From: Bacillota bacterium
GTDB taxonomy: Bacteria; Bacillota; Clostridia; Peptostreptococcales; Anaerovoracaceae
Direction of reading: 5' to 3'
Assembly (NCBI GenBank): GCA_016302925.1
Contig: JAEDMR010000030.1
Location: 1-14,435 of the forward strand
Length of the DNA: 14,435 nucleotides
In this document: piece by piece, positions 1-6,656 of the stretch
How positions within the stretch are numbered: the stretch's first letter is position 1
Layout: each line of letters starts with the position of its first letter
The notes under the pieces: model-generated
Told to the model about the DNA's origin: nothing
Database searches by the model: none
Seen by the model: the letters and a program-made list of their open reading frames with translations, nothing else
Made by a program: the position numbers and the translations under genes

Positions 1-737
1 TGATTGTATCGGATTTTCTCAATTTGTCGCAGCAGTCGGCGGTTTCCGGACTCCTGAAGCGGTGGCGGGCGGAAGGAACGAGAGTCTTCCTGTTTGGCGG
101 TCTTCCCGATGCGGAGCGGCGCATGGTGGTTTTCGTGCCGTCGTATATGGATATTTCGGATGAGGCCGGGCTGTTGGAGTATTTCCGTGAAAATCCGCAG
201 GAATGTCCGCTGGTTCTGCTGGATCTGAAGATTGCCGGCGGGCAGAACCGGGGCGGCAGAAGCCTTTCTCACCGGGATTATCTGGGATCGCTTCTGGGGG
301 AAGGGATCCGAAGGGAGAAGATGGGCGACATTCTGGTCCGGCCGGACGGGGCGCAGGCCGTTGTGACCAGAGAACTGGGAGAATATCTGCAGATGCATTA
401 CAGGAAAGCAGGGAACGTGAGCCTGGACGTGGAGGTTTTGCCGATCAGTGCGGCAGATATGGGCGTAATCCGCCGGGAAACCGTGGAGTTTACGGTCACT
501 TCTCCGCGGCTGGACAGCATCGTGGCAGGGGTGTTCCATCTGTCCAGGAAGGATGCGCAGACGGCCATCGCAAGAGGACTGGTATTCGTCAATGAGACGG
601 AAATGCTGAAGCCGGATCATTCTCTGAAGGGGGGAGAGAAGCTGGTCCTGCGGGGGAAGGGAAAGGCCATCTATCAGGGCGTTTCGGGCACATCGAAAAA
701 GGGGAAAGTTTACGTGACACTGGAGAAGTTCGTGTAA
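1..737 (+). CDS. ylmH: YlmH-type S4 RNA-binding protein (5' partial)
   Basis: This is the C-terminal part of a YlmH-family protein, a ribosome-associated RNA-binding factor linked in Bacillus to rescue of stalled large subunits and encoded near division genes. The frame is open to the window edge (first full codon at base 3). The residues before the TTG at 24 read I-V-S-D-F-L-N, which fits the family's conserved T-D-F-L-(N/D) segment, so the true start lies upstream and TTG 24 is not the start. The middle domain carries SHRDYLGSLLGEGIRREKMGD (about 273-333), a family hallmark. The S4 domain follows at about 500-690, with R-L-D at its beginning and SRKDAQTAIARGLVFVN in its core. The next gene follows after 27 bases in the same direction, so they are probably co-transcribed. 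The family assignment is firm; the cellular role is family knowledge. Confidence 0.93.
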   Translation, partial: IVSDFLNLSQQSAVSGLLKRWRAEGTRVFLFGGLPDAERRMVVFVPSYMDISDEAGLLEYFRENPQECPLVLLDLKIAGGQNRGGRSLSHRDYLGSLLGEGIRREKMGDILVRPDGAQAVVTRELGEYLQMHYRKAGNVSLDVEVLPISAADMGVIRRETVEFTVTSPRLDSIVAGVFHLSRKDAQTAIARGLVFVNETEMLKPDHSLKGGEKLVLRGKGKAIYQGVSGTSKKGKVYVTLEKFV

Positions 738-764
738 TCCGGTGGGAAAAAGATTGGAGGAAAC

Positions 765-1754
765 GTGAATATTGAAGACAGACGATACGCGGTGCTCATC
801 GACGCCGACAACGTATCCGATAAATATGTGAAGATTATTCTAGATGAAATTTCGAATTACGGGGTAGCGACCTATAAGCGGATTTACGGCGACTGGACCA
901 AGCCGCGGTTCGCCCGGTGGAAGACCATGCTGCTGGAGCATTCCATTACGCCGATTCAGCAGTACAGCTACACGGTAGGAAAAAACGCCACGGACTCTGC
1001 CATGATCATCGATGCCATGGACATCCTGTATTCGGGTAAGGTGGAGGGATTCTGCCTGGTGACCAGTGACAGCGATTTCACCCGGCTGGCTTCCCGTCTG
1101 AGAGAAGCGGGCATGGATGTCATCGGTATGGGCGAGACCAAGACCCCGAAACCGTTCATTTCAGCCTGCAACCGGTTCAAATATCTGGACCTGCTGGCTC
1201 TGGATGCGGAAATGGCAGACGGTCCGGATCTGACAGACATGGCAGAAGAGAAGGAGGAACGGGAAGAAACGGAATCCCGCAGCAAAGCCAAATCCTCCGG
1301 AAAGAAAAATGCAGGAGCAGCTGCTTCGTCCAAGGCTTCTTCCGGCAAGGCGGCCGAACAGAAGTCGGGCAATGTGAAGACTCTGAGTGCCAAATCCATG
1401 CGAAAGGCCATCATGGCCATGGTGGAGGAGAACTCCGACGAGGACGAATGGTTCCCGCTGGGAGACTTAGGCAACCTGATTCTGAAGCGATATCCGGATT
1501 TCGATGTGCGAAACTTCGGATTCAAGAAGTTCACACCGTTTATCAAGTCTCTGGGTGTATTTGAATTCAAGGAAGAACGGGTTCCGGGCAGCAACAACAA
1601 GCTGATCTATATCCGCGAGAAACAGGAAAAGCAGGAAAAGACGCCGCAGCCTGCTCCGATACCGGTGCAGACGCCGGATACGGCAGTATCCGGATCAGGA
1701 CTTGCATCCTTCCTGGAAAGGCCGACCTGGAGTAAAAAGAAGCTGGAGCTGTAA
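765..1754 (+). CDS. NYN-domain nuclease with C-terminal OST-HTH/LOTUS domain
   Basis: This is a 329-residue predicted metal-dependent RNase of the LabA/DUF88 (NYN, PIN-like) type. Residues 6-145 form the NYN domain: LIDADN (11-16) supplies acidic residues D13 and D15, then K73 and D77 with IIDAMD (81-86), then VTSDSDF (99-105) with D102 and D104. Residues about 150-205 are a charged, low-complexity linker rich in E, K, S and A. Residues 206-286 match an OST-HTH/LOTUS RNA-binding module (W229-F-P-L-G, FGFKKFTPFI at 251-260, then a basic strand). The C-terminal 40 residues are proline-rich and disordered. The start is GTG, chosen because GGAGG at 756-760 sits four bases upstream and because the protein then begins just before the first NYN strand. 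It lies between ylmH and a RidA gene in an apparent operon. An RNA target is inferred, not shown. Confidence 0.9.
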   Translation: MNIEDRRYAVLIDADNVSDKYVKIILDEISNYGVATYKRIYGDWTKPRFARWKTMLLEHSITPIQQYSYTVGKNATDSAMIIDAMDILYSGKVEGFCLVTSDSDFTRLASRLREAGMDVIGMGETKTPKPFISACNRFKYLDLLALDAEMADGPDLTDMAEEKEEREETESRSKAKSSGKKNAGAAASSKASSGKAAEQKSGNVKTLSAKSMRKAIMAMVEENSDEDEWFPLGDLGNLILKRYPDFDVRNFGFKKFTPFIKSLGVFEFKEERVPGSNNKLIYIREKQEKQEKTPQPAPIPVQTPDTAVSGSGLASFLERPTWSKKKLEL

Positions 1755-1767
1755 AAAGGAGAAAACA

Positions 1768-2145
1768 ATGAAAATAGAATTACCAGAAAAATTTATAAAG
1801 GAGCCCACCGGCTATCCGTTTTCACCGGTGCTTGCAGTGGAGGGGAAGGAGATCGTCCTGACTTCCGGCATGTGCTGCGACGACTATGACGGAACGATCC
1901 CGGATTCCATGGAGGAGCAGGCGAGAAACACGCTTTTGGCCTGCGAAAGATATCTGAAGGAAGCAGGCTGCGGCCTGGAAAATGTATTCAATGTGGAAGT
2001 TTTCATGAAGGATCTGGGCCAGTGGGATGACTTCAATCAGATTTACCGCCAGATCATGCCGGATCCGAAGCCATGCAGAAGAGCACTGCAGGTGGGTCTG
2101 CTGCCGGGCTATCTGGTCGAGATCGTCATGTGGGCGGTGAAATAA
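1768..2145 (+). CDS. RidA/YjgF-family protein
   Basis: This is a 125-residue RidA-family protein. Characterised members are trimers that hydrolyse reactive enamine/imine intermediates (such as 2-aminoacrylate) released by PLP enzymes. The expected signatures are seen: an early G-Y-P-F-S-P segment, LTSGM (31-35) on the core strand, ENVFNVEVFMKDL (71-83), and the C-terminal PCRRALQVGLLPGYLVEI. R104 aligns with the carboxylate-binding Arg105 of E. coli RidA and E118 with Glu120. The next acidic position of the E. coli motif is Val here, so activity may differ from classical RidA. Start ATG 1768 is chosen over an upstream in-frame ATG at 1702 because AAAAGGAG lies just before it and the longer form would overlap the preceding gene. 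It is the last gene of the ylmH operon, followed at once by a terminator. Confidence 0.9.
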   Translation: MKIELPEKFIKEPTGYPFSPVLAVEGKEIVLTSGMCCDDYDGTIPDSMEEQARNTLLACERYLKEAGCGLENVFNVEVFMKDLGQWDDFNQIYRQIMPDPKPCRRALQVGLLPGYLVEIVMWAVK

Positions 2146-2162
2146 GGATTCGTTGACAGCAT

Positions 2163-2198
2163 AGCAGTTGTGCACTCCGGTGTACGGCTGCTTTTTTT
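2163..2198 (+). terminator. Intrinsic terminator of the ylmH-NYN-RidA operon
   Basis: A 13-bp stem (2163-2175 with 2180-2192, closing G:T pairs included) has a 4-base TCCG loop and runs into seven Ts (2192-2198). It starts 18 bases after the RidA stop codon, so it ends that operon. Confidence 0.9.
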
Positions 2199-2249
2199 GC
2201 CGAACTTCCTGTTTTCCGGCTCGCATTTTCGGGTCACCGACCGGCTTGC

Positions 2250-2310
2250 TGGTTTCTGCAAGGCAAAAGGGACGCCAACGGGACATTTTTTCATGAGTTG
2301 GCGTGTATAG
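2250..2310 (-). repeat. Hairpin repeat unit, copy A (minus orientation)
   Basis: Read on the minus strand, this unit has CTATAC, then ACGCCAAC, a 17-base loop, GTTGGCGT, then CCC, four Ts and GCCTTGCA. The 8-bp stem pairs 2272-2279 with 2297-2304. The same order of blocks occurs on the plus strand at 2471-2540, so the two are diverged copies facing opposite ways. No gene ends here on the minus strand, so it is not explained as a gene terminator. A REP/MITE-like element is my inference. Confidence 0.5.
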
Positions 2311-2445
2311 ATGATCTAGGTATTCACTTTAAAGGGCGTTCCTTTCACAAGAAATTGCGGATTCAACCGTCTTAAAAAATTATTATTAAATTTGATGAAT
2401 AAAAATCCTCTCATACCCGCCAGGAAAAACCGAAAAAACGGCTAT

Positions 2446-2540
2446 TTCATCAATAAAACCTGATATTTTGCTATACCCGGACGATTCGGGGACGCCAATT
2501 GAATCGATTCAATCCGTTTGGCGTCCTTTTTTGCTTGCAA
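2446..2540 (+). repeat. Hairpin repeat unit, copy B (plus orientation)
   Basis: This is the second, inverted copy of the unit at 2250-2310. Shared blocks in order are CTATAC (2471-2476), ACGCCAA (2492-2498), TTGGCGTCC (2518-2526), a T tract, and GC-TTGCA. The similarity weakens outside these blocks. The 5' part (2446-2471) resembles the corresponding part of copy A only loosely (an AATA-CCT block before CTATAC). Confidence 0.5.
2490..2532 (+). terminator. Terminator-like hairpin with nested palindrome
   Basis: The stem GGACGCCAA (2490-2498) pairs with TTGGCGTCC (2518-2526) and is followed by six Ts (2527-2532). The loop itself begins with a perfect 14-base palindrome, TTGAATCGATTCAA (2499-2512), so the folded form is branched. 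No plus-strand gene lies within 290 bases upstream. It may insulate the next gene, end a short untranslated RNA, or simply be part of the repeat unit. Confidence 0.55.
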
Positions 2541-2671
2541 AAAAGATTCAGCAGCGCAGACAGCATCCGAACAGCTGTATTCGATGCATATTTTCTCCTG
2601 CTCTTCGATTGGATACTCTCTCTATTTTCAGAAGAACCGGCTTGTCGGAGTGTACTGCCACTAAATCGCAA

Positions 2672-2700
2672 TTGAAATCGAGATAATATCGTGATATAAT
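2672..2700 (+). promoter_or_regulatory. Sigma-A promoter of the AlbA_2/HATPase gene
   Basis: TTGAAA (2672-2677) and TATAAT (2695-2700) are separated by 17 bases, close to consensus. Transcription would start near 2707, giving a leader of about 30 bases with GGAG before ATG 2739. Confidence 0.85.
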
Positions 2701-2738
2701 GCAGATAATAAGCATAGAAATCAGAACGGAGCGAAATC

Positions 2739-4085
2739 ATGGAATTCAAAGAGAGCAGCAGGGTAGAATTGAAAGAAATCATTCAGACGGATTTCAAAAA
2801 GGAGATCATAGCATTTGCAAATACAGATGGCGGAGAGATATATGTGGGTGTAACCAGCAGCGGACAGCCTGTCGGTGTGGAAAACTGTGAAAAGGAAATG
2901 GAACGCATCACCAGCATGATCCATGATGGAATTCATCCGGATCTGATTCCGTTTACTTCCGTAGAAGCATTGAAAACAGAAGGAAAGGAACTGATTCGCG
3001 TCAGTGTATCCAGGGGCGAACGGAGGCCCTATCATCTCAGCGACAGGGGCATGAAGCCAAGCGGGGTTTATGTGCGGCACGGTGTGGCTTCTGTTCCTGC
3101 CAGTGAAGAAATGATAAGGCAGATGATTCGGGAAAGCGATGGGGTTTGTTATGATAAAGCCAGATCGATGAATCAGAACCTGACCTTTGATTATACCGCA
3201 AAATATTTTGAAAAATGCGGTGTGGGTTTCCACAGAGAAAATCAGCGGACGCTGGGCCTGATGGATGAGGATGGATACTACACCAATGCAGCCCTGCTTC
3301 TGTCAGACCAGTGTGAGCATACGATTAAATGCGCAGTATTCAGCGGAAACACGAAAATGGTTTTCAAGACGAGAGAGGAATTCGGCGGCTCCATTCTGCA
3401 GCAGATGGAGGAGGCATACCGATATCTCAGCCTTCAGAATAACAGGCGTGTAGAGTTCGAAGGTCTGCGGCGGGTTGAGACTTTGGATTATCCGGAGCCG
3501 GCGCTGCGGGAGACATTGCTGAACGCAGTGGTACACCGGGACTACGATTATTCGGGAAGCATTCTTGTCAGCATCTTTGACAACCGGATGGAATGTGTGT
3601 CACCGGGCGGTCTGGTGAAGGGAATCTTGCCGGAAGACATGTACCGCGGCGTATCACAGCCACGGAATACGGTGATTGCAAACATCTTTTACAGACTGGA
3701 ACTGATTGAAAGTTACGGCACAGGCGTTCCGCGAATGATGGACAGCTATGCCGGAGTGAATGGAAAACCGGATTTCTACATGTCTTCAGGATGCTTTATC
3801 GTCACACTTCCAAACAGACAGTATCTTCAGCCGGAATACGCACCTCTGCGCATGGAGGAAGAATCCGAAGGATTGATCCTGCGGGATACTTCCCCGGAAG
3901 GCCGCGTTCTGGCGCTGATTGAAAGAAAGGGAACCATAAGCCGAAGGGACGTAGAGGAGCTCCTTGGGTGCTCCAGTTTTCCGGCAAGGAATATCCTGCG
4001 CTCGCTGATCGCAAAGAAGCTGATTACGCCTTTTGGAAATGCACGCGCAACCAGATACAGAATCGCAGAAGAATCAGACATCTGA
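2739..4085 (+). CDS. AlbA_2 (Schlafen-like) and HATPase_c_4 regulator-like protein
   Basis: This 448-residue protein belongs to the large family often labelled putative DNA-binding or RecG-like ATP-binding protein. Residues 3-125 form an AlbA_2/Schlafen-type domain: E4 and E10-L-K near the start, IAFANTDGGEIYVGV (24-38), and YVRHG (111-115) at its end. Residues about 245-358 match HATPase_c_4: LLNAVVHRDY (260-269) with the ATP-binding Asn262, PRN (308-310), and IESYGTGVPRM (323-333). The C-terminal 65 residues (about 384-442) look like a winged helix. There is no helicase core, so RecG is a misleading name. It has its own promoter and no operon partner, and it ends directly against the convergent ABC-F gene. 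Relatives occur as transcription regulators and next to defence or toxin genes; its role here is unknown. Confidence 0.88.
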   Translation: MEFKESSRVELKEIIQTDFKKEIIAFANTDGGEIYVGVTSSGQPVGVENCEKEMERITSMIHDGIHPDLIPFTSVEALKTEGKELIRVSVSRGERRPYHLSDRGMKPSGVYVRHGVASVPASEEMIRQMIRESDGVCYDKARSMNQNLTFDYTAKYFEKCGVGFHRENQRTLGLMDEDGYYTNAALLLSDQCEHTIKCAVFSGNTKMVFKTREEFGGSILQQMEEAYRYLSLQNNRRVEFEGLRRVETLDYPEPALRETLLNAVVHRDYDYSGSILVSIFDNRMECVSPGGLVKGILPEDMYRGVSQPRNTVIANIFYRLELIESYGTGVPRMMDSYAGVNGKPDFYMSSGCFIVTLPNRQYLQPEYAPLRMEEESEGLILRDTSPEGRVLALIERKGTISRRDVEELLGCSSFPARNILRSLIAKKLITPFGNARATRYRIAEESDI

Positions 4086-5648
4086 TTATACGATCTTCGT
4101 GGTCCAGTCTTCCACGTTCCAGATATCCGTCACAAAATCCTCATAGAAGGACGGATCATGGGAAACCAGCAGGATGGTGCCCGGATATTCGGTCAGGGCG
4201 CGTTTCAGCTCCTCCTTGGCATCCACGTCCAGGTGATTGGTCGGTTCGTCGAGAACCAGCCAGTTGTGCTCCCGGTTCATGACCATGGCCAGGCGGACCT
4301 TGGCGTTTTCACCGCCGGAGAGGACACGCATCTGACTGGTGATGTGGTCGTTGGTCAGCCCGCACTTGGAAAGACACAGACGGACTTCCCGGTTCTCCAT
4401 GGACGGAAACTCTGCCCAGAAGGTATCCAGGGCGCTCTTGTCCGAGTCGCGGCCGGCTTCCTGCTCGAAATACCCCGGGAAAAGATAATCCCCCAGCTCT
4501 ACCGAGCCGCCGAGAGGTTGGATTTTGCCGAGAATGGTCTTTAAGAGAGTGGTCTTGCCCAGACCGTTGGTACCGACGATGGCTACCTTTTGCCCACGCT
4601 CCAGGGTGAAGGAAACCGGTCGGGTCAGAGGTTCGTCCTGAGAGTAGCCGATGACCAGGTCTTTGGCAGTGACGATGAACCGGCTCGGGGTGCGGGCCAT
4701 GAGGAAACCGAATTCCGGCTTGATCTTCTCCGTCGGACGGTCGAGAATTTCCATTTTGTCCAGCTTTTTCTGGCGGGAAGCAGCCATGCCGCGGGTGGCT
4801 ACACGGGCTTTGTTCCGCGCAATAAAATCCTCAAGCTCTTCGATTTCGGCCTGCTGGCGTCTGTATGCAGCCAGCTCCTGGGATTTCTGAATCTCGTACA
4901 TGCGGCGGAAGTTTTCGTAGTCGCCGGTGTAGCGGGTCAGGTTGCCGCCGTCCAGATTGTAGATGACGTTGACCACGCTGTTGAGAAAGTCCATGTCGTG
5001 GGATACCAGAATGAAGGCGTTTTCGTACTCCTGGAGATAACGGGTCAGCCAGACGATGTGCTCGTGGTCCAGATAGTTGGTCGGTTCGTCCAGAATCAGA
5101 ATGGACGGGTTCTCCAGCAGGAGCTTTACCAGCAGGGTCTTGGTCCGCTGTCCGCCGGACAGGTCGGAAACATCCCGGTCCAGACCGATGTCGCCCAGTC
5201 CCAGGCCGTTGGCCACTTCTTCAATTCTCGCATCCAGCTGATAAAATCCGCCGGTTTCGAGCATGGCCTGGATCTCGCCGGCATCTTCCATCATTTCGTC
5301 AATCTTTTCCGGGTCGGCTTCTGCCATATCTTCATACAGCTTCATCATTTCCGCTTCCAGTTCATACATGTGGTTGAAGGCCGTGTGCAGCACCTGACGG
5401 ATGGTCATGCCTTTTTTCAGCACGGAATGCTGGTCCAGGTAGCCGACAGTCACATGGCGAGACCAGGTGATGGTGCCGGCGTCGGGCATGATCTTGCCGG
5501 TGATGATGTTCAGAAAGGTGGACTTGCCTTCGCCGTTGGCGCCGATGAGGCCGATGTGCTCGCCTTTCAGCAGGCGGAAGGATGCGTCCTCCAGAATCTG
5601 GCGGGCGCCGAAGCCGTGGGTTACTTTTTCTACTGTTAATAAGCTCAT
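4086..5648 (-). CDS. ABC-F family ATPase (YkpA/YbiT-like)
   Basis: This is a 520-residue soluble ABC-F protein with two nucleotide-binding domains and no membrane segments. NBD1 has Walker A GANGEGKS (36-43), signature LSGGQ (163-167) and Walker B ILILDEP (183-189, Glu188). The linker (about 242-325) contains a charged helical hairpin with SRQKKLDKME (291-300), the part that contacts P-site tRNA in known members. NBD2 has GTNGLGKT (359-366), LSGGE (443-447) and WLVLDEP (463-469, Glu468). All catalytic residues are present. Length and linker resemble the housekeeping YkpA/YbiT groups more than the longer antibiotic-resistance ABC-Fs, though the split is not certain by eye. ATG 5648 has AGGAGA upstream. 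It is divergent from the TetR gene and convergent with the AlbA_2 gene. The leader is about 45 bases, with no visible attenuator of the kind that controls resistance ABC-Fs. Confidence 0.93.
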   Translation of the reverse strand: MSLLTVEKVTHGFGARQILEDASFRLLKGEHIGLIGANGEGKSTFLNIITGKIMPDAGTITWSRHVTVGYLDQHSVLKKGMTIRQVLHTAFNHMYELEAEMMKLYEDMAEADPEKIDEMMEDAGEIQAMLETGGFYQLDARIEEVANGLGLGDIGLDRDVSDLSGGQRTKTLLVKLLLENPSILILDEPTNYLDHEHIVWLTRYLQEYENAFILVSHDMDFLNSVVNVIYNLDGGNLTRYTGDYENFRRMYEIQKSQELAAYRRQQAEIEELEDFIARNKARVATRGMAASRQKKLDKMEILDRPTEKIKPEFGFLMARTPSRFIVTAKDLVIGYSQDEPLTRPVSFTLERGQKVAIVGTNGLGKTTLLKTILGKIQPLGGSVELGDYLFPGYFEQEAGRDSDKSALDTFWAEFPSMENREVRLCLSKCGLTNDHITSQMRVLSGGENAKVRLAMVMNREHNWLVLDEPTNHLDVDAKEELKRALTEYPGTILLVSHDPSFYEDFVTDIWNVEDWTTKIV

Positions 5649-5698
5649 GGAGAGTCTCCTTTATTTCTGAATTTCTTTCGATTCTGCTTTTCTGGAAT

Positions 5699-5727
5699 AT
5701 TATAACCGTGGTTCCGAATAAAAGCAA
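5699..5727 (-). promoter_or_regulatory. Probable promoter of the ABC-F gene
   Basis: On the minus strand TTGCTT (5727-5722) and a perfect TATAAT (5704-5699) are 17 bases apart. Transcription would start near 5692, about 45 bases before the ABC-F start codon. The -35 box is only a partial match. Confidence 0.6.
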
Positions 5728-5745
5728 CTGCATTGTTCCGAATAA
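5711..5745. repeat. Two 11-base direct repeats over the ABC-F promoter
   Basis: GTTCCGAATAA occurs at 5711-5721 and again at 5735-5745 (24-base period). The first copy fills part of the promoter spacer and the second lies just upstream of the -35 box. This arrangement is that of a regulator binding site, but no regulator is identified. Confidence 0.5.
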
Positions 5746-5826
5746 TATCGGCAAACTTGTGACATGCGAAATTTTCAATCTCTCTTATGCAGACAAAGTA
5801 GTTTAAAGAAAGACCAAAGATTACTA

Positions 5827-5855
5827 TTGACAACCTACCGGTAGGTAGCTATACT
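5827..5855 (+). promoter_or_regulatory. tetR promoter with operator O1 in its spacer
   Basis: A consensus -35 TTGACA (5827-5832) and -10 TATACT (5850-5855) are 17 bases apart. The spacer is filled by ACCTACCGGTAGGT (5833-5846), a perfect 14-base palindrome of the kind bound by TetR-family dimers. Binding would cover the promoter directly, so the downstream TetR gene is very likely autorepressed. Confidence 0.88.
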
Positions 5856-5905
5856 GTAGATGTAAATCAGATCGAAAATCGAGCTGTGAAGAGGAGCGAG
5901 TCAGT

Positions 5906-6523
5906 ATGGAAAAAAGAAACAAAAAACAGGAAATTCTGGAGGCAGCGCTGGAGCTTTTCTCCATACAGGGATTCGAGGCAACTTCTGTTTCCCAGATTGC
6001 AGATGCCGTTGGCATCCGGAAAGCATCGCTTTACAGCCATTTCGAGAGCAAACAGGCGATTCTGGACGCTCTTGTGAAGAAAGTACTGAAGCAGTATGCG
6101 GCGCATTCGATTTTTTCGAAGGATAATTGGGAAAAGAATGACGGGGCGCTTCCGGAGACTTCGGATGAAGCCGTGAAAATGATTCAGGGACAGATTCGCT
6201 ACATTCTCCATGACCCTTCCATCAGCAGGGCACGAAAAATGCTGGTCATCGAGCAGTTCCAGAATCCGGAGCTGGCAAGGCTTCAGACCAAGCAGAATTA
6301 TTCTGATGTGATGAAGTATTTCACGGAACTGATCGAGCGCCTGATTCGGCGGGGTGTGTTGGCAGATGAGGGTCCTGAAATAATGGCGGCCCAGCTTTGT
6401 CTGCCTATTTCCGTGTGGATCAATTTATGCGATCGGGAACCGGACCGGGAACAGGAAGTTATGGAACTGGTGGAAAAACACATCCGGCAGTTTTTCAGGC
6501 TGTATCAGCTGAAACCACAGTAA
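5906..6523 (+). CDS. TetR/AcrR-family transcriptional regulator
   Basis: This is a 205-residue dimeric repressor of the TetR family. Residues 4-50 form the DNA-binding domain, with the helix-turn-helix at about 27-46 (SVSQIADAVGIRKASLYSHF) and the usual F-x-S-K-Q that follows. Residues 60-200 are the helical ligand-binding and dimerisation part, too variable to name a ligand. ATG 5906 has GAGGAG at 5891-5896 and begins just before the first helix. The gene is read from a promoter holding a perfect palindrome, and an 11-of-14 match to that palindrome lies before the next gene (6617-6630). It therefore probably controls itself and the co-directional genes from 6657 onward. The ABC-F gene on the other side has a separate promoter about 100 bases away and need not be a target. 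Confidence 0.93.
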   Translation: MEKRNKKQEILEAALELFSIQGFEATSVSQIADAVGIRKASLYSHFESKQAILDALVKKVLKQYAAHSIFSKDNWEKNDGALPETSDEAVKMIQGQIRYILHDPSISRARKMLVIEQFQNPELARLQTKQNYSDVMKYFTELIERLIRRGVLADEGPEIMAAQLCLPISVWINLCDREPDREQEVMELVEKHIRQFFRLYQLKPQ

Positions 6524-6567
6524 TTCGTTTTTTAAGCATCTTCGAAGGAGCACATAAGCAGAGCACT

Positions 6568-6602
6568 GCGGCTGTGTCCGCCCGGGCATGGCCGCTTCAT
6601 TT
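6568..6602 (+). terminator. Probable intrinsic terminator after tetR
   Basis: A 12-bp stem with several G:T pairs (6568-6579 with 6584-6595) and a 4-base GCCC loop is followed by TTCATTTT. It starts about 45 bases after the TetR stop codon. The T tract is interrupted, so partial read-through into the next gene is possible. Confidence 0.55.
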
Positions 6603-6610
6603 TGCAGTTA

Positions 6611-6632
6611 TATACTACCGAACGATAGGTAG
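6611..6632 (+). promoter_or_regulatory. Second TetR operator (O2) with a possible -10 box
   Basis: ACCGAACGATAGGT (6617-6630) matches the tetR operator at 11 of 14 positions, and the shared AGGTAGC continues three bases beyond it. A TATACT identical to the tetR -10 box abuts it at 6611-6616. I find no good -35 box at the proper distance (the terminator-like hairpin occupies that place), so the promoter itself is uncertain. Its position 25 bases before ATG 6657 suits repression of the envelope-gene cluster. Confidence 0.6.
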
Positions 6633-6656
6633 CGGTTAAAAAGGAGAGAGGCATAT

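Larger units (their letters stand above)
2199..2671. other. Gene-free stretch with AT-rich core and inverted hairpin units
   Basis: I see no credible coding sequence here. The stretch holds two related hairpin units in opposite orientation (listed separately) around an AT-rich core (about 2330-2470). In the core, TTGATGAA (2392-2399) and TTCATCAA (2446-2453) form an inverted pair. The flanks of that pair also look alike in direct orientation: each has an AT-AATAAAA block and later an ATACCCG (2413-2419 and 2473-2479). The stretch between 2540 and 2671 shows nothing I can name before the promoter of the next gene. Confidence 0.5.

Noticed and set aside
4590..5639. A 349-codon open frame on the plus strand
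   Set aside because: It is antisense to the ABC-F gene, whose motifs are all intact. The translation is V/Q/F/H-rich without domains and has no ribosome binding site.
5362..5778. A minus-strand frame beginning upstream of ABC-F with a hydrophobic N-terminus, possibly a leader peptide
   Set aside because: The start would lie upstream of the predicted ABC-F transcription start (about 5692), has no ribosome binding site, and the frame runs into ABC-F out of phase, giving Arg/His-rich nonsense.
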